DNA from: JANNNF01 sp040385825
GTDB lineage: Bacteria > Pseudomonadota > Alphaproteobacteria > Rhodobacterales > Rhodobacteraceae
Reading direction: 5' to 3'
Length of the DNA stretch: 64,000 nucleotides
Assembly (NCBI GenBank): GCA_040385825.1
Contig: JAZKGQ010000008.1
Location: 62,001 to 126,000 of the forward strand
Shown piece after piece: positions 49,484-58,162 of the stretch. A program made the position numbers and the translations under genes. The notes under the pieces are model-generated. The model was not told the origin of the DNA. It saw only the letters and a list, made by a program, of their open reading frames with translations, and ran no database searches. Every line of letters begins with the position of its first letter. Positions within the stretch are counted from its first letter, which is position 1.

Positions 49484-49641
49484 GTGCGGCCCCGGATCTT
49501 TGCCAGCACCACCCCGCTGACCAAACCGACCGCCGCGGCGATCACCCAACCATACTGGATGCCATGCGGATGCGGGTGAAATCCGTCATTCGCCATGACC
49601 GGGGTGGCAAAGCTCAGGCTGGCGGCAAGGATGCGGGTCAT
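49480..49641 (-). CDS. 53-aa membrane micropeptide between ureA and ureB
   Basis: Reading the minus strand gives a 53-codon frame: an N-terminal hydrophobic signal-like segment (MTRILAASLSFATPVMA), an exposed NDGFHPHPHGIQY patch with three histidines, a membrane helix (GWVIAAAVGLVSGVVLAK) and a basic end (IRGRT). GAGAGG precedes the ATG and overlaps the end of ureA; its TGA overlaps the ureB ATG. The coupling on both sides argues for a real gene. The His-Pro-His-Pro-His motif could bind nickel, but this is speculation. I recognise no family. Confidence 0.7.
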   Translation of the reverse strand: MTRILAASLSFATPVMANDGFHPHPHGIQYGWVIAAAVGLVSGVVLAKIRGRT

Positions 49642-49650
49642 TTTGGCCTC

Positions 49651-49953
49651 TCAGCGGATGGGGTGATGGACGGTGACAAGTTTGGTGCCATCGGGAAAGG
49701 TCGCCTCGACCTGCACCGAATGGATCATCTCGGGGATGCCGGACATGCATTGATCGGCGGTGATCACATGGGCGCCCGCCTCCATCAGATCCGACACCGA
49801 CCGGCCATCGCGCGCGCCTTCGACGACGAAATCGGTAATCAGCGCAATGGCTTCGGGGTGGTTCAGCGCGACGCCGCGCGCAAGCCTGCCCCGCGCCACC
49901 ATGGCCGCGACAGAAATCAGCAGCTTGTCTTTTTCACGCGGGGTCAGGTTCAT
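49651..49953 (-). CDS. ureA: Urease subunit gamma
   Basis: This 100-aa gamma subunit begins MNLTPREKDKLLISVAAMVA and ends PDGTKLVTVHHPI, both diagnostic. It forms the trimer of heterotrimers with UreB and UreC. It starts 9 nt after ureD on the same strand. The next start, of the micropeptide, comes 9 nt after its stop. Confidence 0.96.
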   Translation of the reverse strand: MNLTPREKDKLLISVAAMVARGRLARGVALNHPEAIALITDFVVEGARDGRSVSDLMEAGAHVITADQCMSGIPEMIHSVQVEATFPDGTKLVTVHHPIR

Positions 49954-49962
49954 CTTCCGTCC

Positions 49963-50778
49963 TCAAATCTGCCAGACACGGGGCAAACCCGCCTGCCGCA
50001 GCGCGGCCAGCAGGCGCGCGATCTGCCGCCGCAGGGGCCAGCCATCGGCGGCCATCATACGCACCGTCAGTTTGCCGTCAAAGGCCGACGCCCCGGATTC
50101 GACCCCCGGTTCGGCCAGCGCGGTACGGGCCGCCGTCAGCGCATCGCCCGCCCCTTCGGCCACCATCACCAGGGACGCAAAGGCCCGCGCGCCGCCCAGA
50201 ACCGCGCGGCTCGCCCCCAGGCAATCATCGGTCAGCAGCAGGGGTTCCAGCAGCACCGTGCCGCCCGCCCGCCGGATTTCGCGCCGGTCGCTGAAATGCA
50301 GCCGGCCCACGGTTTCGCCCATGGCGGCGCGGCCCAGAACCACGGCCTCCAGCGCCAGACAGCCGGCCCCGCGCGCAAGGTCGATCGTGGTGCGCCGGTC
50401 CAGCGAGGCCGCATCGAACAGGATGGTTTCCTGCGGCAGCCAGTCGATCCACCCGCCCTGCCCCACAGTCAGATCCACCGTCACATGCGCCGACCCGGCA
50501 CCCGCCCTGTAGGCGCGTTCCGCCGTTTGCGTGGTGGCCACCGCCCGCGTGCCATCGCCCAGACACAGCGCGTAAGACAGCCGGTCGCCGCCGGTCAACC
50601 CCCCGGAGGTGTTCAGAAAAACCACCTCCGGCACGTCGCCCACATGCGGCAGGATCGCCTTGGCCGAGCCTTGCTGGCGCAGCGCACCGATCCGCACCCG
50701 GCCCGCGCGCAACGACAGTGACACGACAGCCTCACCATGGCTGCGCTGCATCTGGGGGGGCGGGAAGGCAATGGTCAT
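49963..50778 (-). CDS. ureD: Urease accessory protein UreD
   Basis: This 271-aa UreD/UreH scaffold recruits UreF and UreG to apo-urease. Signatures are VVFLNTSGGLTGGDRLSY, TTQTAERAYRAG and WLPQETILFDAASLDRRT. The ATG at 50778 has AAGGAGAG upstream; the longer frame above it runs into the promoter region. It is the first gene of the urease operon. Confidence 0.94.
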   Translation of the reverse strand: MTIAFPPPQMQRSHGEAVVSLSLRAGRVRIGALRQQGSAKAILPHVGDVPEVVFLNTSGGLTGGDRLSYALCLGDGTRAVATTQTAERAYRAGAGSAHVTVDLTVGQGGWIDWLPQETILFDAASLDRRTTIDLARGAGCLALEAVVLGRAAMGETVGRLHFSDRREIRRAGGTVLLEPLLLTDDCLGASRAVLGGARAFASLVMVAEGAGDALTAARTALAEPGVESGASAFDGKLTVRMMAADGWPLRRQIARLLAALRQAGLPRVWQI

Positions 50779-51133
50779 GGCTCTCTCCTTGGTCCTACGG
50801 TCGCGGGACGCGGCCCGGTTCTCAATGGGGATAAGGGGGTGGGGTGGCCTGCCGCGCAGGATGGCCAGGAGTTTGCACAAATATCAAGCTGCTGGCCCGA
50901 AATTTACGCAGACAGCGCAGCGCCACCCACCAGCAGACCCCGAGTCGGGGTGGCATGGCTTAAACTTGCGTCCAATCTTTGATCTTTCGCAGGTTCTTCG
51001 ATGAAATTACGGATGGACCGAAGATAATCCCGCAATTCGCCAAAGCTTGCGGCAACTATGCCAAGTCTTGCCCCGGCGATGCCCTATGATGTGGCCAAAG
51101 CCGCGGGTCGGCAAGGGAATGGGGGTTCGGTGC
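50779..51133. promoter_or_regulatory. Divergent ureD/dadA control region
   Basis: These 355 bp separate ureD (minus) and dadA (plus). The region holds a small perfect hairpin (ACCCCGAGTCGGGGT, 50937-50951) in a larger GCCACCC/GGGTGGC arrangement, and an AT-richer stretch around 50960-51010. I found no clear sigma-70 hexamers or recognised operator, and no small gene. Confidence 0.4.
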
Positions 51134-52387
51134 ATGAAAATCGTGGTGCTTGGTGCGGGCGTGATCGGCGTGACTTCGGCCTGGTACCTGGCACAGGCCG
51201 GGCATGAGGTGACGGTGATCGACCGCCAACCCGGCCCGTCGCTGGAAACCAGCTTTGCCAATGCGGGCGAGATCAGCCCCGGCTATGCCTCGCCCTGGGC
51301 GGCGCCGGGCATTCCGCAAAAGGCGATCAAGTGGCTGTTCATGAAACACGCGCCGCTGATCATTCAGCCCGCCCCGGATTTCGCCAAAATCTCCTGGGTC
51401 GCCCGGATGTTGCTGAACTGCAACGCGGCGGCTTACGTCCGCAACAAAAGCCGGATGGTGCGGCTGGCCGAATACAGCCGCGATTGCCTGATGGAATTGC
51501 GCGCCAGCACCGGCATCACCTATGACGAACGGATGCAGGGCACCTTGCAGCTGTTCCGCACGCAAAAGCAGGTGGATGGCGCGGCCAAGGATATCAAGGT
51601 GTTGCAGGCCGATGGCGTGCCGTTCGAGGTGCTGGATGCCGATGGCTGCATTGCCGCAGAACCGGGGCTGGCGCGCAACCGCGCCAAGATTGCGGGCGGT
51701 TTGCGCCTGCCGGGGGACGAAACCGGCGATTGCTTCAAGTTCACCAACAGCCTGTCGGACATGGCGGCAGCGGCAGGCGTGACCTTCCGCTACGGCGTGC
51801 AGATCACCCGGCTGGACCGGACGGGCGACCGGATTACGGCTGTGCAGACCAGCCAAGGCCCGGTCGTGGCCGATGCCTATGTGCTGTGCATGGGCAGCTT
51901 TTCGCCCCTGCTGGCGCGGCCCTTGGGGATCAAACTGCCGGTCTATCCGGTCAAGGGCTATTCCATCACGGTGCCGATCGTCGATGCCAGCCGCGCCCCG
52001 GAATCGACGGTGATGGACGAAACCCACAAAATCGCCATCACCCGTCTGGGCGACCGGATCAGGGTGGGGGGCATGGCGGAAATTGCGGGCTATGACATGA
52101 CCCTGCACGCGAAACGCAAGGCGACGCTTGAACATTCGGTCGAAGATCTGTTCGGCGGCGCGGGCGACCAGAGCCGCGCCAGTTTCTGGTGCGGTTTGCG
52201 GCCGATGACCCCGGATGGCACGCCCATTCTGGGCCGCTCGCCCATCGGCAACCTGTTTCTGAACACCGGGCACGGCACCCTGGGCTGGACCATGGCGGCA
52301 GGGTCGGGCCGTGTGCTGGCCGATCTGGTCGGCGGCAAGGTGCCCGAAATCGAGGCCGCCGATCTGGGCTATGCGCGCTATCAGTAG
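51134..52387 (+). CDS. dadA: D-amino acid dehydrogenase
   Basis: This 417-aa FAD enzyme oxidises D-amino acids to 2-oxo acids and ammonia, feeding electrons to the respiratory chain at the membrane. The dinucleotide motif is VVLGAGVIGVTSAWYLAQAGHEVTVID, read in parts as VVLGAGVIGVTSAWYL and GHEVTVID. SFANAGEISPGYASPWAAPG and FWCGLRPMTPDGTPILG are DadA-typical. The ATG at 51134 is chosen because the FAD motif begins right after it. It converges with the phosphomannomutase gene with a 1-nt gap. Confidence 0.92.
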   Translation: MKIVVLGAGVIGVTSAWYLAQAGHEVTVIDRQPGPSLETSFANAGEISPGYASPWAAPGIPQKAIKWLFMKHAPLIIQPAPDFAKISWVARMLLNCNAAAYVRNKSRMVRLAEYSRDCLMELRASTGITYDERMQGTLQLFRTQKQVDGAAKDIKVLQADGVPFEVLDADGCIAAEPGLARNRAKIAGGLRLPGDETGDCFKFTNSLSDMAAAAGVTFRYGVQITRLDRTGDRITAVQTSQGPVVADAYVLCMGSFSPLLARPLGIKLPVYPVKGYSITVPIVDASRAPESTVMDETHKIAITRLGDRIRVGGMAEIAGYDMTLHAKRKATLEHSVEDLFGGAGDQSRASFWCGLRPMTPDGTPILGRSPIGNLFLNTGHGTLGWTMAAGSGRVLADLVGGKVPEIEAADLGYARYQ

Positions 52388-52388
52388 A

Positions 52389-53756
52389 TCAGGCGGGGGT
52401 GCCGTCGATCAGCGCGGTCAGATCTGTCACCGCCTTGTCCACGGCGGCGGGCGAGGCGATGGATTCCACGTTCAGCCGCAACAACGGCTCGGTGTTGGAG
52501 GCGCGCAGGTTGAAGCGCCAGTCTGAAAACATCAGGCTCAACCCGTCGGTGTCATCGCGCGAAACCGCCAGCGGCGCATAGGCCGTCTCGATCCGGGCCA
52601 CGGTGCCGGCGGTATCGGCGACACGAAAGTTGATCTCGCCGGAGGAGGGAAACGCCGCCCGGCGGTCGGCCAGCAGATCGCCCAGGGGCTGACCGGTGCG
52701 GCCCATCAGTTCCGCCACCAGCAGCCACGGGATCATGCCGGAATCGCAGGCCATGAAATCGCGGAAATAGTGATGCGCCGACATCTCTCCGCCGTAAACA
52801 GCGCCGGTATCGCGCATCACCTGCTTCAGAAAAGCATGGCCGGTGCGCGCCTGAACAGCCCGCCCGCCCATTGCGGCCACGATATCACGGGTGTTCAGCA
52901 CCACGCGGGGGTCGTGGATGATCGTCTCACCGGGTATTTTCGACAGGAACACCTGCGCCAGCAGCCCAACAATATATTCCCCCGGAATGAAGGCGCCGGT
53001 CGCGTCAAACAGGAAACAGCGGTCGAAATCGCCGTCCCAGGCCACGCCCATATCGGCGCCTGCGGCCAGCACCGCCTGCGCTGTCTGCGGCTGATTGTCG
53101 GGCAGCAGCGGGTTGGGAATGCCGTTGGGAAAGCGCCCGTCCGGGGTATGGTTGTGGCGGATGAAGGTCAGCGGCGCGCCCTTGGCCGCCAAGGCCGCCG
53201 CAATCGCATCAAAGGTCGGGCCTGCGGCCCCATTGCCCGCGTTGACCAGAATTTTCAACGGGCGCAAGGCCTTGACGTCGATGAAGGACAGCACCGTTTC
53301 CACATAGGCGGCGCGCGCTCCCTCTGCCGCGCGGCGCGTGCCGGGCACGGCGGCGGCGAAATCCTGACGCTCCGCCAGCGCCTTGATCGCCGACAGGCCG
53401 GTCGCGGCATCCAGCGGCGCGGACCCTGCCCGCACCATCTTCATCCCGTTGTAATCCATCGGATTGTGCGAGGCAGTGACGCAGATCCCGCCATCTGCGT
53501 TGAAATGGCTGGTGGCGTGATAAACCTCTTCGGTGCCGCACAGGCCAAGGTCCACCACTTCGGCCCCGGTCGCCAGCAGGCCTTCGATGGTGGCTTCGGT
53601 CAGGCTTTCGGACGAGGCCCGCGGATCATGGCCGATCACCACGCGCTTTGCGCCCAGCACCTGCCCGAAGGCGCGACCGATGCGGCGGGCGATATCCTCG
53701 TTCAGTTCGGCCCCAAGGCGGCCGCGAATATCATAGGCTTTGAAACAGCTTAGCAT
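52389..53756 (-). CDS. manB: Phosphomannomutase/phosphoglucomutase
   Basis: This 455-aa alpha-D-phosphohexomutase begins MLSCFKAYDIRGRLG. It has the phosphoserine loop VTASHNPMDYNGMK (about residues 96-109), the Mg loop AWDGDFDRCF (DxDxDR) and the sugar-binding EMSAHHYFRDF. The C-terminal phosphate-binding RASNTEPLLRLN is intact. It makes mannose-1-P or glucose-1-P for polysaccharide synthesis. It starts 24 nt downstream of soeC on the same strand, so it may be read from the sulfite operon though functionally unrelated. Confidence 0.9.
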   Translation of the reverse strand: MLSCFKAYDIRGRLGAELNEDIARRIGRAFGQVLGAKRVVIGHDPRASSESLTEATIEGLLATGAEVVDLGLCGTEEVYHATSHFNADGGICVTASHNPMDYNGMKMVRAGSAPLDAATGLSAIKALAERQDFAAAVPGTRRAAEGARAAYVETVLSFIDVKALRPLKILVNAGNGAAGPTFDAIAAALAAKGAPLTFIRHNHTPDGRFPNGIPNPLLPDNQPQTAQAVLAAGADMGVAWDGDFDRCFLFDATGAFIPGEYIVGLLAQVFLSKIPGETIIHDPRVVLNTRDIVAAMGGRAVQARTGHAFLKQVMRDTGAVYGGEMSAHHYFRDFMACDSGMIPWLLVAELMGRTGQPLGDLLADRRAAFPSSGEINFRVADTAGTVARIETAYAPLAVSRDDTDGLSLMFSDWRFNLRASNTEPLLRLNVESIASPAAVDKAVTDLTALIDGTPA

Positions 53757-53780
53757 GCGGCCCCCTTTTTCGTCGCGGTA

Positions 53781-54653
53781 TCACGCGCGCGCCCCGTAAT
53801 ACAGGCCGACCACATGTTCCGCCTGGGCAAAAAACAGCCAGCGCACAATAAATGCCCCTGTCAGGTGCAAAACCACGGCAATTGCACTGGCAACAGGCAT
53901 CGGCAGCACCCAAAGCACCGGCACCGGCAGCGCCAGAAACAGCAGCGCCAACTGCCGAAGCTTCGCCGCATGCCTGCGCCCGACGACATGGATCATCTCT
54001 CGCATCAGGTAGTTTTCGCCGGTGTGGGGCAGCTCGAACACCGTCACCGCGCCGATCCGCCCCAAGCCCGTGGCGCTGCCAATCGTGCTGCCCGCCCGCG
54101 CAAACTGACGGTCGCCAAGCCGGAACGCAACGGCAAGCAGGATCAACAACACAACGCAAAGCCCTGTCGCGGCTGGCTTTTCACCGGCAAGGATACTGGC
54201 GCCCGTCAAGGAAAAGGTCAGGAACACGGCAGGGGTTGTCCAATGATGCCAGCGCGGAACGGCCTTGATCTGGGCATAGATCATCGAGGTACACAGGATT
54301 GTGACAAGGCACAGCGCCGCCGCAACCCAGCCGATCCCGCGCGGCAGACCAAGGCCCAGCCAATCCGACAGCGCCATCGGCGCCAACGCCAGCAGGGTGG
54401 CGACCGAGGCCCAGGCCTCGCGGCTGAGCCAGCTTGACCGCCACTGGCTGAAGGCCAGCAGCGCGCGTTGCGGATTGCCCAGATGCGCGGTCGAGGCCAG
54501 CAGGCCCGCGATTGCAAAGCCGTAGCCAAGCCCCCAGGTGCCGAACGCAGTCCAGCCGGAAACCCCGACGACCCCGGTGGCAAGCAGCGCCAGAAAGCCG
54601 AAGCCAAGGCCGGACAGAACGGTGAAGATGATGACGGAAGGGGCTGGATTCAT
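53781..54653 (-). CDS. soeC: Sulfite dehydrogenase membrane anchor SoeC (DmsC/YnfH family)
   Basis: This 290-aa integral membrane protein has about eight helices, starting SVIIFTVLSGLGFGFLALLA, and resembles the DmsC/NrfD-type quinone-facing anchor. It contains RAGSTIGSATGLGRIGAVTVFELPHTGENY as a loop (RAGSTIGSATGLGRIG then FELPHTGENY). It would pass electrons from the Fe-S subunit to the quinone pool. It abuts the soeB stop. The Soe assignment rests on the linked taurine/sulfite genes; DMSO-reductase-type anchors look similar. Confidence 0.78.
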   Translation of the reverse strand: MNPAPSVIIFTVLSGLGFGFLALLATGVVGVSGWTAFGTWGLGYGFAIAGLLASTAHLGNPQRALLAFSQWRSSWLSREAWASVATLLALAPMALSDWLGLGLPRGIGWVAAALCLVTILCTSMIYAQIKAVPRWHHWTTPAVFLTFSLTGASILAGEKPAATGLCVVLLILLAVAFRLGDRQFARAGSTIGSATGLGRIGAVTVFELPHTGENYLMREMIHVVGRRHAAKLRQLALLFLALPVPVLWVLPMPVASAIAVVLHLTGAFIVRWLFFAQAEHVVGLYYGARA

Positions 54654-55391
54654 TCATATCTTCCCCAGTACCCGGTCCAGCCAGCCCGCAAGGCCCGTCG
54701 CCTTTATATCCAGCAACGGGGCCAGCAGGCTGGCCTGATCGGGACGGTCTTTCTTGCGCGGGGGCAGATATTTGTTGGTGGGCCGGGTGCCCAGTTCCGG
54801 CATCAGATCATACCCGCCGCGGGCTGCGGTCAGCTTTGAGACGTTGGACAAAGGGTCGGCAAAATCGCCGAAATGCCGCGCGCCGGTGGGGCAAGTGCGC
54901 ACGCAGGCGGGCTCGCGGTCTTCCTCGGGCAGGTTTTCGTTGTAGATGCGGTCGACGCACAGCGTGCATTTCTTCATCACGCCCGCATCGGCATCCATTT
55001 CCCGCGCGCCGTAAGGGCAGGCCCAGGCACACAGGCCACAGCCGATGCAGGCATCTTCGTTCACCAGCACGATGCCATCCTCGGCGCGTTTGTAGCTGGC
55101 CCCGGTGGGGCAGACCGTGACGCAAGGCGCATCATCGCAATGCAGGCAGGACCGGGGAAAGTTGACGGTTTGTGAAGGAGTGTCAAGAGGTTGCACGGCA
55201 TAACTGTGAACCCGGTTGAGGAATGTTCCCGAAGCATCTGCGCCATAAGGGTTTTGATCCGAAAGAGGCGCTCCGTACCCCTGATCGTTCCAGCCCTTGC
55301 AGGCCGTCACGCAGGCATGGCAGCCGACGCAGGTGTCCAGATCGATCACCAGACCCAGCTTTTTCGCGGTGCTTTCCGGCAACATCGTCAT
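54654..55391 (-). CDS. soeB: Sulfite dehydrogenase iron-sulfur subunit SoeB
   Basis: This 245-aa ferredoxin-like subunit has four cysteine clusters: CVGCHACVTACKGW, CLHCDDAPCVTVCPTGA, CIGCGLCAWACPYGA and CTLCVDRI with a distal CVRTCPTGARHFGD. It relays electrons between the molybdenum subunit and the membrane anchor on the cytoplasmic side. The start overlaps soeA by 4 nt. DmsB/PhsB-type proteins share this pattern. Confidence 0.82.
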   Translation of the reverse strand: MTMLPESTAKKLGLVIDLDTCVGCHACVTACKGWNDQGYGAPLSDQNPYGADASGTFLNRVHSYAVQPLDTPSQTVNFPRSCLHCDDAPCVTVCPTGASYKRAEDGIVLVNEDACIGCGLCAWACPYGAREMDADAGVMKKCTLCVDRIYNENLPEEDREPACVRTCPTGARHFGDFADPLSNVSKLTAARGGYDLMPELGTRPTNKYLPPRKKDRPDQASLLAPLLDIKATGLAGWLDRVLGKI

Positions 55392-58162
55392 GGCTCACCC
55401 CCTTTCCCGACGCCCGGCGGCGGTGTCAGCGCGCCAAACCCCGGCTCGGACGACGCGCGGGGGCCGACCCGTTCTATGCGGACCCGCAGGTCAAACCACG
55501 CGGCCTGCCCGGTCACCGGATCGGAATTGGAATAGCGGTGGCCATCGCCCTTTTCCGGCAGCAGTTCCGAAATCAGATGGTTCAGCAAGAACCCCTCCAC
55601 CGCTTCGGGCGCATCGGGGGCCAGCCCCCAGGCCCCCTTGCGCTTGCCGATGGCATTCCACGTCCAGACGGTGTTTTCGTTCAGCGCCGCCATATGCGCC
55701 ACCGGCACCACGATCACCCCGTTGGGAGAGGTGACGCGGGCATGATCCCCTGCCGCAAAGCCGTGCATTTCCCAAATCCTTGTCGGCACATAGAGCGCGT
55801 TCTTGCCATGGATCTGGCGCAGCCACGCATTCTGCGACCCCCAAGAATGGTACATCGCCATCGGCCTTTGGGTCAGCGCATGGATCGGATAGCCGTCAGG
55901 CGCTGGCGGCGCATACCAGATCGGCAGCGGGTGCATCGCCTGTATCAGCCGTTCGCGCAGATGGTCGGGCGGCTGCACCGGGCCGTGGCCTTCGGCGGCA
56001 AGCTGAAACTTGCGCATCGGTTCGGACCAGAGGCTGAAAAGGTAAGGTTGCGGCGATTCGTAAAAGCCCATCTCCACCGCCCAGTCCTGATAGGCGGCGT
56101 TCCAGGGTTTGTAATAGCTGGCCTCCTCGGGCACATGGGCCTGAAAAAATCCGCCGTTTTCAATGTAGCGCGCCAGCTGGTCCGGGTTTGGCGCACCGCG
56201 CCCCACCTCGGTTCCGTCGCCGCGAAACCCCATCAGCGGCCCGACGCCCGGTTTGCGCTGATGGCTGACGATGTAATCGGCATAGTCGCGGAATTTGGGG
56301 CTGCCATCGTCATTCACCATGCCCGGAAGGCCCATCCGCGCGCCCAGATCCAGCAAGACCGACTGAAACCCCCGCACATCGCGGTCAGGCTCCACCACCG
56401 GCCAGCGGATCGCGTCACCGGCGGCGCCCGGTTCGCTGATGGGACGGTCCAGCAGGCTGATGCAATCGTGGCGTTCCATATAGGTGGTGTCGGGCAGGAT
56501 CAGGTCGGCATAGGCCACCATTTCCGACGCATAGGCATCGGAATAGATGATGCGGGGGATCAGATATTCGCCGTTTTCGCCCTTGTCGGTCAGCATCGCC
56601 ATCACGGCAGAGGTGTTCATCGACGAATTCCACGACATGTTCGCCATGTACAGAAACAGCGTGTCGATGCGGTAGGGATCGCCCGCATGGGCATTGGGGA
56701 TCAACATGTGCATCAACCCATGCGCCGACATCGGGTTGTCCCAACTGAAGGCCTTGTCGATGCGGGCAGGGCTGCCGTCCGCCTTGAGGCACAGGTTTTC
56801 CGGGCCGCGCACATAGCCCAGATGCGGGCCGGACAGCGGCTTGCCGGGGGTGGTGACGAAATGGGGGGTGGGGTGCGCCTCGACCGGTTTCGGATAGGGC
56901 GGTTTAAGGCGATAGCCGCCGGGGGTTTCGACCGCCCCAAGGAGGATCTGCAACAGATGCAGCGCGCGGGCGGTCTGGAAGCCGTTGGAATGGGCCGATA
57001 TTCCGCGCATCGCGTGGAAAGAGACGGGCCGTCCGGGCATCGAGGCATGGGCATTGCCGCGAAAATCGGTCCAGGGCTGGGGCAGATCAATCGCCTGATT
57101 GAACGCCACATCGGCCAGTTCAGCCGCCAGTTGGCGAATGCGCAGAGCGGTGATCCCGGTGCGCTCTGCCACGGTTTCGGGGGCATATTCCGGGGCAAGA
57201 TAGGTTTCGGCCATATGCTGAAACACCGTGCGGTGCCCCTGCCAGACCGCCCCCAGATCGGGCTGCACGCCCTTGCCATCCCATGCGGCGGGATGCCGGG
57301 TGGTCTTGTCGATCACGAAGGGCTGGCTTTCGGCATTCTTGACGAACAGGCCCTTTTCCGGGCCTTCGGTAGAATTCACCAGCAGCGCCGCATTGGTAAA
57401 CTGCGCCAGATAGTCCAGATCGACGCGGCCCGCCTCCAGCAGACAATGGACCAGCGACAGGATCAGCAGGCCATCGGTGCCCGGCGTGATGGCCAGAAAA
57501 TCATCGGCGATGGCCGAATATCCGGTGCGGATGGGATTGACAGAAATCACCCGCGCGCCCCGGTCCTTCAGCCGGCCAAGGCCGATCTTGATGGGGTTGC
57601 TGTCGTGATCTTCGGCCACGCCGAACATCACGAACAGCTTTGTATGGTCCCAATCCGGCTGGCCAAATTCCCAGAACGCCCCGCCGATGGTATAGATGCC
57701 CGCCGCCGCCATGTTGACCGAACAGAACCCGCCGTGGGCCGCATAGTTCGGCGTGCCAAAGGCCTGCGCCCACCAGCCGGTCAGGCTCTGGCTCTGGTCG
57801 CGCCCGGTGAAGAAGGCGAGTTTCTCGGGCGCGGTTTCGCGCAGCGGTTTCATCCAGCCGACGGCGGTTTCCAGCGCCTCGTCCCACGAGATTTCCTCGA
57901 ACGCGCCCGACCCGCGCGGGCCGACGCGGCGCAAGGGGCTGCGCAGACGCGAGGGTGCGGTGATCTGCTTGATGCCGGCCGCGCCCTTGGCGCAAAGCAC
58001 GCCCTTGTTCACCGGATGGTCACGGTTGCCCTCGATATAGCTGACGGTGCCCGCCTTCAGATGCACGTTGATGCCGCAGCGGCAGGCACACATGTAGCAG
58101 GTGGTGCGGCGGATCTCATCCGACACCGGGGGCTGCGTGTCAAAGACTGGCTGATGCGTCAC
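55388..58162 (-). CDS. soeA: Molybdopterin sulfite dehydrogenase catalytic subunit SoeA
   Basis: This 924-aa DMSO-reductase-superfamily enzyme has an N-terminal [4Fe-4S] motif with Cys22, Cys25, Cys29 and Cys57 (TTCYMCACRCG, VLCAKG) and molybdopterin domains. No twin-arginine signal precedes it, so it stays in the cytoplasm, as SoeA does and periplasmic DMSO or thiosulfate reductases do not. Encoded directly after xsc, a TSUP exporter and ackA, it would oxidise sulfite released from sulfoacetaldehyde. It overlaps both neighbours by 4 nt. A cytoplasmic polysulfide or other oxidoreductase is the alternative. Confidence 0.78.
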   Translation of the reverse strand: MTHQPVFDTQPPVSDEIRRTTCYMCACRCGINVHLKAGTVSYIEGNRDHPVNKGVLCAKGAAGIKQITAPSRLRSPLRRVGPRGSGAFEEISWDEALETAVGWMKPLRETAPEKLAFFTGRDQSQSLTGWWAQAFGTPNYAAHGGFCSVNMAAAGIYTIGGAFWEFGQPDWDHTKLFVMFGVAEDHDSNPIKIGLGRLKDRGARVISVNPIRTGYSAIADDFLAITPGTDGLLILSLVHCLLEAGRVDLDYLAQFTNAALLVNSTEGPEKGLFVKNAESQPFVIDKTTRHPAAWDGKGVQPDLGAVWQGHRTVFQHMAETYLAPEYAPETVAERTGITALRIRQLAAELADVAFNQAIDLPQPWTDFRGNAHASMPGRPVSFHAMRGISAHSNGFQTARALHLLQILLGAVETPGGYRLKPPYPKPVEAHPTPHFVTTPGKPLSGPHLGYVRGPENLCLKADGSPARIDKAFSWDNPMSAHGLMHMLIPNAHAGDPYRIDTLFLYMANMSWNSSMNTSAVMAMLTDKGENGEYLIPRIIYSDAYASEMVAYADLILPDTTYMERHDCISLLDRPISEPGAAGDAIRWPVVEPDRDVRGFQSVLLDLGARMGLPGMVNDDGSPKFRDYADYIVSHQRKPGVGPLMGFRGDGTEVGRGAPNPDQLARYIENGGFFQAHVPEEASYYKPWNAAYQDWAVEMGFYESPQPYLFSLWSEPMRKFQLAAEGHGPVQPPDHLRERLIQAMHPLPIWYAPPAPDGYPIHALTQRPMAMYHSWGSQNAWLRQIHGKNALYVPTRIWEMHGFAAGDHARVTSPNGVIVVPVAHMAALNENTVWTWNAIGKRKGAWGLAPDAPEAVEGFLLNHLISELLPEKGDGHRYSNSDPVTGQAAWFDLRVRIERVGPRASSEPGFGALTPPPGVGKGGEP

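Noticed and set aside
47336..49579. A 747-codon open frame on the plus strand opposite ureC and ureB
   Set aside because: Composition (His/Arg/Gly rich) and the perfect urease genes on the other strand show that it is a shadow frame.
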